Below, in pieces: positions 6,623 through 11,845 of a stretch of DNA of 11,845 nucleotides. Position 1 is the first letter of the stretch; every line of letters begins with the position of its first letter. The position numbers and the translations under genes are program-made. A model generated the notes under the pieces. The model had not been told where the DNA came from, did no database searches, and worked only from the letters and a program-made list of their open reading frames with translations. Origin of the DNA: Pseudomonadota bacterium (GTDB taxonomy: Bacteria > Desulfobacterota > JADFVX01); NCBI GenBank assembly GCA_015222555.1, contig JADFVM010000299.1, positions 1 through 11,845 of the forward strand, given 5' to 3'.

Positions 6623-6688
6623 CGCGGCTTGCCGCGATATATTAAGAAGGTTATCTCCACGCTCATACCCAGCTGCTTGCGGCGGGGT
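6623..6688. repeat. Pair of GC-rich TT-loop hairpins (REP-like)
   Basis: CGCGGC-TT-GCCGCG (6623-6636) is a perfect 6-bp stem. ACCCAGCTGC-TT-GCGGCGGGGT (6667-6688) is a 10-bp stem with one A-G mismatch and one wobble pair. Both share the core GCnGCTTGCnGC, lie about 50 bases apart, and are next to CCCCGC or GCGGGG runs. This is the style of REP/BIME elements mobilised by RAYT transposases. They sit just upstream of the promoter for the gene at 6770. Confidence 0.6.
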
Positions 6689-6690
6689 GA

Positions 6691-6719
6691 TTGATTTGAA
6701 ATAGTTTTTGCCATAGAAT
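6691..6719 (+). promoter_or_regulatory. Sigma-70-like promoter for the cNMP-fold protein
   Basis: TTGATT (6691-6696), a 17-base spacer and TAGAAT (6714-6719) give five of six matches in each hexamer. Start of transcription would be near 6726, leaving a leader of about 44 bases before the ATG at 6770. Confidence 0.6.
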
Positions 6720-6769
6720 AAAGAGTTGTAGTATGCTTCGTTGAGCGCTGGCATAAAAAGGAGGCAGGG

Positions 6770-7267
6770 ATGGAAAATGTTCAATTATTAAAAAAGGTAT
6801 ACCTCTTTCATGGTCTCACATCTTATGAACTTGCCAAAATAGGGAAGGAATTAAAGAGCAGACATTTTGATAAAGATGATGAAATTATAAAGGCCGGGAA
6901 AAAAGGTGTCGCATTATATATTGTTAAAAGCGGCTCTGTCAGCGTAACCGGTCCCGGTGGTCATAAAAAAGAGGACATTCTGTCCATTTTAGGTGCAGGG
7001 GATCATTTTGGTGAAATCTCCCTTTTGGATGATCAGCCTACCTCAGCCGACGTTTTTGCCAGTGAGAATTCCGAGCTTATTGAATTAAGCAAAAAGAATT
7101 TTGAAAAGATTCTCTCCGATGAGAGCCATATTGCTGTGAAAATATATAAATCTCTGGCAATCTCCTTGTGCTCAAAATTACGAACGACAAATGAAAACCT
7201 TCTCCTCCTGCGTAAGGCTAAGAAGACCAAGAAAATAAAGAGGAAAGAGAAAGAGGAGAAGAAATAA
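6770..7267 (+). CDS. Stand-alone cyclic-nucleotide-binding-fold (Crp/cNMP) protein
   Basis: Residues about 10-125 of this 165-residue protein form a cNMP-binding beta-barrel: an N-terminal LFHGLTSYELAKI helix, the barrel strands with KAGKKGVALYIVKSGSVSV, and the phosphate-binding cassette GDHFGEISLLDDQPTSADVF at residues 77-96. The cassette Glu (E82) is present, but the arginine that normally contacts the cyclic phosphate (R82 in E. coli CRP) is replaced by Thr91, so binding of cAMP or cGMP is doubtful. There is no helix-turn-helix domain. The chain ends in a helix and a lysine-rich tail (residues 149-165). It is therefore unlikely to be a DNA-binding regulator of the CRP type, and may act as a sensor or adaptor. 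A strong AAAAAGGAGG ribosome site lies five bases before the ATG. It has its own promoter and is probably monocistronic. Confidence 0.88.
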   Translation: MENVQLLKKVYLFHGLTSYELAKIGKELKSRHFDKDDEIIKAGKKGVALYIVKSGSVSVTGPGGHKKEDILSILGAGDHFGEISLLDDQPTSADVFASENSELIELSKKNFEKILSDESHIAVKIYKSLAISLCSKLRTTNENLLLLRKAKKTKKIKRKEKEEKK

Positions 7268-7405
7268 AAATAGGGCAGCATTCAGATACAGATTCTCTTT
7301 AATTGTTTCACTAACAAAATAAAAGAATCCAGCACCTTTCCCATTTTAGCGCAGTTATTTTAACTGACTGGCCATAACCCAGATGAACCGGATAAGTGCC
7401 TTCAC

Positions 7406-7444
7406 GAAATTATTTCCTGCCAGAAAAACGCAAAAAATAATTTC
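7406..7444. repeat. AT-rich inverted repeat between convergent genes
   Basis: GAAATTATTT (7406-7415) and AAATAATTTC (7435-7444) are exact inverted copies separated by 19 bases, in the gap between the convergent genes ending at 7267 and 7464. It could form a weak hairpin in either transcript. No proper T tract follows on either strand, so I do not call it a terminator. Confidence 0.4.
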
Positions 7445-7463
7445 TTAGTTACTAAAAATAGAG

Positions 7464-8063
7464 TTAACTCTTTATATCCTTCAATAGCTTTATAATTACC
7501 TGACTCACCCTTGATGCAAGTAGATCGGGTGTTGAGCTTATCCCTTTGTTTACATAGAGGGCAGGTTTGCAATAGGTGAGTACTTTCTTGAAATTTTCAT
7601 CGCATTTTTGAGCCGTGAAAAAAAGGACAGGCGTCGATTTCATTTTAAGCGCCTTTTCTATCGCTCTCATTGCAATGGCCGCATTCACACCATTTAATAT
7701 GGGCATTGAAACATCGAGGATAACGAGTGAAAAAGGGGTTTTCTTACTTATTTTTTTTACGAAGAGCGTGATAAAATCGGAGCCGTCTTTTGATGCAATA
7801 ACGTCTTTTGTCAGGCCATTCTCTTTTAACATGTCTGTGATGAGTTCTCTAACCATGGCCGAATCATCTGATATAAGAATCGACTTTGCAGGGATAACAT
7901 CATTGCCTGAGATGTCCTCCACGATCATGCCACAGAAGATACAGCAGATATCCCCCTTTTTCTTCCCCTCGCTTTCAACGCCACCACTTCTGTCTACAAA
8001 ATAGGTGTCAACATTTTCACCGCAGCTCGGACAGAATTTTTTTTCCTTTGTATCATTCCCCAT
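7464..8063 (-). CDS. Zinc-ribbon / receiver-domain response regulator
   Basis: This 199-residue protein joins an N-terminal zinc ribbon to a CheY-like receiver with no further output domain. The ribbon has C11-X2-C14 (CPSCG) and C41-X2-C44 (CCIFCG). The receiver spans about residues 60-197 and has the complete phosphorylation set: acidic D66/D67 in ISDDSAMVRE, phospho-acceptor D117 in LVILDVSMPILNG, T150 in VLFFTAQK, and K173 in ALYVNKG. It should be phosphorylated by a histidine kinase, which is not in this window. The zinc ribbon is the likely partner- or target-binding part. The ATG at 8063 is supported by GGAGAGG three bases upstream. It lies 55 bases after ilvE in the same direction and is probably the last gene of a glnE-ilvE transcript, though a control role over those enzymes is only a guess. 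Confidence 0.88.
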   Translation of the reverse strand: MGNDTKEKKFCPSCGENVDTYFVDRSGGVESEGKKKGDICCIFCGMIVEDISGNDVIPAKSILISDDSAMVRELITDMLKENGLTKDVIASKDGSDFITLFVKKISKKTPFSLVILDVSMPILNGVNAAIAMRAIEKALKMKSTPVLFFTAQKCDENFKKVLTYCKPALYVNKGISSTPDLLASRVSQVIIKLLKDIKS

Positions 8064-8118
8064 TGTCCTCTCCCGTCAGCATTTTCCCACGAAGGATCCT
8101 TTCAACATTGCCGGTTTA

Positions 8119-9036
8119 TCAAAGATAGCTTAACCAGTGCCCGTATTTTTCCCGACCACCCTTAACGGCCTGGAAATAGAGCTCCTGAACCTTTTTTGTA
8201 ATGGCACCCGGTTTCCCTGTTCCGATAGTCCTGTTATCTACTTCTCTTATGGGCGTGATCTCAGCCGCTGTTCCGGTAAAGAAGGCTTCCTCTGCTATAT
8301 ATAACTCATCTCTGGTAAAGCTCTCTTCCTTAACGGTGATCCCCTCATTTGCAAGAATAGTCATGACAGAATCCCGAGTAATGCCGGTCAGAACGGACCC
8401 TTTAGGTGTCGTTTTGACAATGCCGTCTTTGACGATAAAGATGTTTTCTCCACTTCCCTCGGAGACATAACCTTCGTTGTCGAGCAACAGCGCTTCATCG
8501 TAACCTGCAAGGATGGCCTCTCTTTTTGCCATCATTGAATTGACATAGCTGCCGCAGACCTTGGCCTTTGTCATGCTGATATTGACATGCTGCCTTGTAA
8601 AGGAAGAGACCTTAACCCTGATGCCATTGCTTATCCCCTCATCTCCAAGGTAGGCGCCCCACGCCCATGCCGCAATGGAGGTTTTTACATTGTAGTCCTT
8701 AACATATATGCCCATTTCACCGTCACCGATAAAAACTACAGGACGAATATAGGCCTCTTTGAGACCATTTATTCTCAGGGTTTCCAGCGTCGCCTCTGAA
8801 ATTTCCTCTCTGCTGTAGGGTATTTTAATCTGGCAGATATGTGCGGAATCGAAGAGCCTGTCTACATGCTCTTTTAAACGGAAAACAGCAGAACGCCCGT
8901 CCTCACATTGGTAACATCGTATCCCCTCAAAAACACCCAGGCCGTAGTGAAGGGTGTGTGTCAGGACGTGAACATTTGCCTCATCCCAGGGAATGAATTC
9001 TCCGTCCATCCATATTTTATCAACCTTATTAATCAT
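8119..9036 (-). CDS. ilvE: Branched-chain amino acid aminotransferase
   Basis: IlvE is a fold-type IV PLP enzyme that moves the amino group between glutamate and the branched 2-oxo acids, the last step of Ile, Val and Leu synthesis. The 305 residues match the usual length of about 305-310. Visible landmarks are KIWMDGEFIPWDEANVHVLT at the N-terminus, LHYGLGVFEGIRCY, and AKVCGSY with the PLP-binding lysine K159 at the same number as in E. coli. Further on are GYVSEGSGENIF with the pyridine-nitrogen Glu193, VLTGITRDSV, and EAFFTGTAAEITPI at the cofactor and substrate site. It has a very good AGGAGGT ribosome site nine bases before the ATG at 9036. It starts 46 bases after the glnE stop, and the pairing is sensible because both genes serve glutamate/glutamine-linked nitrogen flow. 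Confidence 0.96.
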   Translation of the reverse strand: MINKVDKIWMDGEFIPWDEANVHVLTHTLHYGLGVFEGIRCYQCEDGRSAVFRLKEHVDRLFDSAHICQIKIPYSREEISEATLETLRINGLKEAYIRPVVFIGDGEMGIYVKDYNVKTSIAAWAWGAYLGDEGISNGIRVKVSSFTRQHVNISMTKAKVCGSYVNSMMAKREAILAGYDEALLLDNEGYVSEGSGENIFIVKDGIVKTTPKGSVLTGITRDSVMTILANEGITVKEESFTRDELYIAEEAFFTGTAAEITPIREVDNRTIGTGKPGAITKKVQELYFQAVKGGREKYGHWLSYL

Positions 9037-9082
9037 TTAAGCGTTACCTCCTGACTGTATACGCAACGGGTGCATTTTATTG

Positions 9083-11845
9083 TTAGGCAAGAAAATACCG
9101 GTTATATATTTCCCTAACCTTAGTGGTTTCATTTTTATAATCACGTAACAGGTCTTGCGGCGCATACCCGAGCCGCTTTGCCAATAGTGTGAAATTGCCG
9201 GAAACAGTATTGAGTTCACTGACAGACTGATCATGCACGATTCTCAACCTGTTTTCTACCCTCCTAAGAAAGAGGTAGGCATTAGAAAGGACCTCGTAAT
9301 CTTCTTCGGGGAGGATCATGGCTTCTGCCAAGTTCTTAAGGGCTATCCTTGTATTTGGCGACCGGACAGCGTCCTTTGATGCGCCATGTTTCAGTATGAG
9401 AAATTGAACAATGAACTCAATATCTACAAGTCCTCCCTTTCCGGTTTTGATATTATATGTGCCCTCTTTTTCCTTTGCAAGCTCGAACTCCATCCGTTTT
9501 CTTATCCTGTCGATTTCCATAACCCTTTCATCTGTGATGGGCTCTTTAGATAAATTCTCATCTATTATGGCCATAACATGTTTTCCCAGCGTCATATCCC
9601 CGGCAACTTCCCTGGCTCTTGTCAATGCCTGTTTTTCCCATGTCTGAGCGCTTTGTTTGTGATACTCTTCAAAGGCATCGAGTGACGTGACGAGAGGGCC
9701 TGCGCTGCCTGAAGGTCTGAGCCGGGTATCGACTTTGAATGCGTAGCCTTCCCTCGTCGGTGTACTCAGGATGGAGATGATTCTTTGGCCCACCTTTGCA
9801 AAAAATTCATGATTATTGATTATCTTGAGATCACCTTTATCTTCATATGAGCCTGATGTTTCACCTCTGCCGGAATAAACAAAGATAATATCGAGGTCGG
9901 AACTGTAACTCATTTCTTCCCCCCCCAGCTTGCCCATGGCAATAATAGCAAAAGAGGCTTCCTGCAAAGGGTCATTAACGGTTGTCTGCGGGATGCCGTG
10001 TTTTTCTTTCATTTGCCTGATAGCCATTTGATAGGCTTTGTTAAGAGCGACTTCTGCCAGCCAGGTGAGTTGAGATGACACTTCCTGGATATCTATTTCC
10101 CCGTAAACATCATTGATGCCTATACGCAATATCTCCAGGTTTCTGAACCGGCGAAGTGCATCGAGTTGATCTTCATAATTATCAAGTGCGTCGATAAGCA
10201 GGTCCAGCTCTTTTTCCATTATTTGCCTGCTCTTGATCCAGGAAGAAACATCGGATGAGACTATGGAGTCAAGAATATCCGGATGAGAAAGAAATATGTT
10301 GGATAAAAAGTGGCTTGTCCCAAAGAGGCCGACGATCAGTTTAATTATATGGTGGTTTTGCGCAAGCAATGAATAAAGGGTGGCCTTTGAGCCGACGGAA
10401 GAAATAAACTTTTCAAACCGATTAAGCGCAATGTCCGGTTCAGGTGTGGCAATGATTTCCTTAAAGATCAGAGGCGCCAGGCGTTGTAAAACGGACCGGC
10501 TTTTCTCTGTAAAATGAGCAAATGGCGGACCGTTCCATAAAAGCGGCAGATTTTTTAACGCCTGTGACGGCTTTTCAAAGCCATAGGAAGACAGGCGCTC
10601 CACCGCCTCGTCATCCGTGCATAAGCCTTCCAGAAGCTCAAGGATTTCAGGGCTTTTTTCCTCCTCCAGTTTTTCAGCCGCTTCATGAAAGAGGGTGGAA
10701 TAAATGGTTTTTACATTTTCCGTATGTCTGCGATGGTCTTCTAAAAACATCTCAAGGGCATTGTCGCGGTATCCTACTCGTTTTGCCAGCAGCTCCAGCT
10801 GATTTTTATCTGCCGGGAGTGTATGGGTTTGCCTCTCCTGAAATATCTGAAGTCTGTGTTCCACCTTTCGAAGAAAGGTGTAGGCCCCCGTTAAATTATC
10901 TTCTTCCTCTTTAGTGATGAGATTGGCCTCATTCAATTTTTTAAGTGACATGAGAGAATTTTTTTCCCGGATCGCCTCAAGCTTGCCGCCATTAATTAGT
11001 TGTAAGGCCTGGATGAAAAATTCAATTTCCCTGATCCCGCCTGTGCCAAGCTTAAGGTTTCTAAGGGTCTGGTCATCGCGGGCAATTTTTGCATCGATTT
11101 TCTTTTTCATGGCGCCGATCTCTTCAATGGCCCCATAGTCGAGATACTTCCTATACATGAAAGGACGCATCGATGCCAGGAAGGTATCACCGAGGCCGAT
11201 ATCGCCCGCAACAGGTCTTGCCTTTAACATGGCGGACCTTTCCCAGGTTCGCCCCCAGGCTTCATAGTACGTTTCTGCCCCCCTCAGTGAGATAGAAAGG
11301 TCGCCTGATTGGCCGTCGGGTCGGAGATTCATGTCGACGCGAAAGACAAAGCCGTTTTCAGTAACGTCGTTCATTGCCTTTACAACCATGCCGCCCAGCT
11401 TTACAAAATATTGGTGCAGGGAAATCCGGTTAACGAGCTTTCCTCCATTATCTTCTATCCCCTCAGTTTCGCCCTTTTCTGTTGTGTAAAGAAAGATGAG
11501 GTCAATATCCGAGCTGAAATTAAGCTCACGTCCGCCGAGCTTACCCATTCCCAAAATAACAAAGCCCGCTTCTTTCTCAACACTATCCCCATTGATGTAG
11601 GTCGGTCTTCCGTATTCTTTATTAAGCATGTTTTTTGAAGCATGGAGGGCTGCCTCGAGACAGGCCGATGCAAGATCGCTTATCTCTTCCATGACCTCTT
11701 CCAGGGGCGCCAGCTCAAGCAGGTCTCTTATGCCAACTCTAAGATATTCCCGCCTTTTAAATAATCTGAGGACTTTTTGCAGCGATACCATATCGTTGAT
11801 ATCTCTGACCTGTCTGGAGAGCTCACCGACCTTTTCTTCGCTGGA
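9083..11845 (-). CDS. glnE: Bifunctional glutamine synthetase adenylyltransferase/deadenylylase, 5' end missing
   Basis: GlnE attaches AMP to glutamine synthetase and removes it again, under control of PII and glutamine. The frame is open to the right edge (18 codons upstream of the Met at 11791), so the true start is outside. 920 residues are visible and, judging from the E. coli positions D173/D175, about 60 N-terminal residues are missing. The first nucleotidyltransferase domain (deadenylylase) shows MGKLGGRELNFSSDIDLIF with D113 and D115 of the visible chain, then RVDMNLRPDGQSG and GTGGIREIEFF. The second (adenylylase) shows MGKLGGEEMSYSSDLDIIF with D650 and D652, RLRPSGSAGPL and GKGGLVDIEFIVQF. 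Each is followed by its helical GlnD-PII-uridylyltransferase-like domain. Both DxD pairs are intact, so both activities are expected. It is the upstream gene of the glnE-ilvE-regulator run. Its sole clear substrate, glnA, is not in the window. Confidence 0.96.
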   Translation of the reverse strand, partial: SSEEKVGELSRQVRDINDMVSLQKVLRLFKRREYLRVGIRDLLELAPLEEVMEEISDLASACLEAALHASKNMLNKEYGRPTYINGDSVEKEAGFVILGMGKLGGRELNFSSDIDLIFLYTTEKGETEGIEDNGGKLVNRISLHQYFVKLGGMVVKAMNDVTENGFVFRVDMNLRPDGQSGDLSISLRGAETYYEAWGRTWERSAMLKARPVAGDIGLGDTFLASMRPFMYRKYLDYGAIEEIGAMKKKIDAKIARDDQTLRNLKLGTGGIREIEFFIQALQLINGGKLEAIREKNSLMSLKKLNEANLITKEEEDNLTGAYTFLRKVEHRLQIFQERQTHTLPADKNQLELLAKRVGYRDNALEMFLEDHRRHTENVKTIYSTLFHEAAEKLEEEKSPEILELLEGLCTDDEAVERLSSYGFEKPSQALKNLPLLWNGPPFAHFTEKSRSVLQRLAPLIFKEIIATPEPDIALNRFEKFISSVGSKATLYSLLAQNHHIIKLIVGLFGTSHFLSNIFLSHPDILDSIVSSDVSSWIKSRQIMEKELDLLIDALDNYEDQLDALRRFRNLEILRIGINDVYGEIDIQEVSSQLTWLAEVALNKAYQMAIRQMKEKHGIPQTTVNDPLQEASFAIIAMGKLGGEEMSYSSDLDIIFVYSGRGETSGSYEDKGDLKIINNHEFFAKVGQRIISILSTPTREGYAFKVDTRLRPSGSAGPLVTSLDAFEEYHKQSAQTWEKQALTRAREVAGDMTLGKHVMAIIDENLSKEPITDERVMEIDRIRKRMEFELAKEKEGTYNIKTGKGGLVDIEFIVQFLILKHGASKDAVRSPNTRIALKNLAEAMILPEEDYEVLSNAYLFLRRVENRLRIVHDQSVSELNTVSGNFTLLAKRLGYAPQDLLRDYKNETTKVREIYNRYFLA

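Noticed and set aside
6569..6784. Minus-strand frame of 71 codons
   Set aside because: It crosses the repeats, the promoter and the start of the cNMP gene on the opposite strand, with no motif or supporting ribosome site.
7406..7444. Intrinsic terminator for the convergent genes
   Set aside because: The stem is entirely AT-rich with a 19-base loop and no T tract follows, so it is listed only as an inverted repeat.
10522..11138. Plus-strand open frames opposite glnE
   Set aside because: These are antisense shadows of a clearly conserved coding region. Their proteins show no family features.
1..11845. CRISPR arrays, tRNA or rRNA genes, toxin-antitoxin or defence cassettes
   Set aside because: I looked for regularly spaced repeats, tRNA-like cloverleaf sequences and known defence motifs and saw none. 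The window is mostly housekeeping genes.

Overview
The window looks like a chromosomal housekeeping segment from a Gram-negative bacterium of proteobacterial type. The combination points that way: a DarP/YjgA ribosome factor, a bacterial SUI1 (YciH) protein, a two-domain GlnE, MltG, a FadD15-type acyl-CoA synthetase and a stand-alone zinc-ribbon/receiver protein. Gene style and repeat style suggest the former Deltaproteobacteria (Desulfuromonas/Geobacter-like). That assignment is inference and no species is claimed.

Layout. 1-1056 holds small translation/transcription factors: darP (minus, running off the left edge), a DksA/TraR zinc-finger protein (plus) and a SUI1/YciH factor (minus, convergent with it). 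1179-2015 is an uncharacterised multi-pass membrane protein. 1978-3245 is a less conserved, more AT-rich patch with a wrecked RAYT/Y1-type transposase remnant, a type 1 RNase H with a complete catalytic set, and about 300 bases without a credible gene. 3246-5301 is a lipid-activation operon: a good sigma-70-like promoter, a 57-residue single-span membrane protein, and a long-chain acyl-CoA synthetase whose last codons lie in a hairpin repeat. 5281-5420 is a cluster of hairpin repeats. 5471-6475 is mltG, followed by a strong hairpin. 6476-6769 is a repeat-rich spacer with two GC-rich TT-loop hairpins, an orphan Shine-Dalgarno-like sequence and a promoter for a stand-alone cyclic-nucleotide-binding-fold protein (6770-7267). 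7464-11845 is a minus-strand run, glnE (5' end off the right edge) - ilvE - zinc-ribbon response regulator, with gaps of 46 and 55 bases that suggest one transcript.

How the genes fit together: GlnE sets glutamine synthetase activity and IlvE uses glutamate as amino donor, so the right-hand operon concerns nitrogen and amino-acid metabolism. The acyl-CoA synthetase and its small membrane partner form a fatty-acid activation unit. MltG controls glycan strand length. I do not see a defence system, CRISPR array, biosynthetic cluster or intact mobile element. The most interesting items are the degenerate RAYT beside REP-like hairpins, the repeat-encoded end of the acyl-CoA synthetase, a cNMP-fold protein lacking the phosphate-binding arginine, and two conserved-looking membrane proteins of unknown function.
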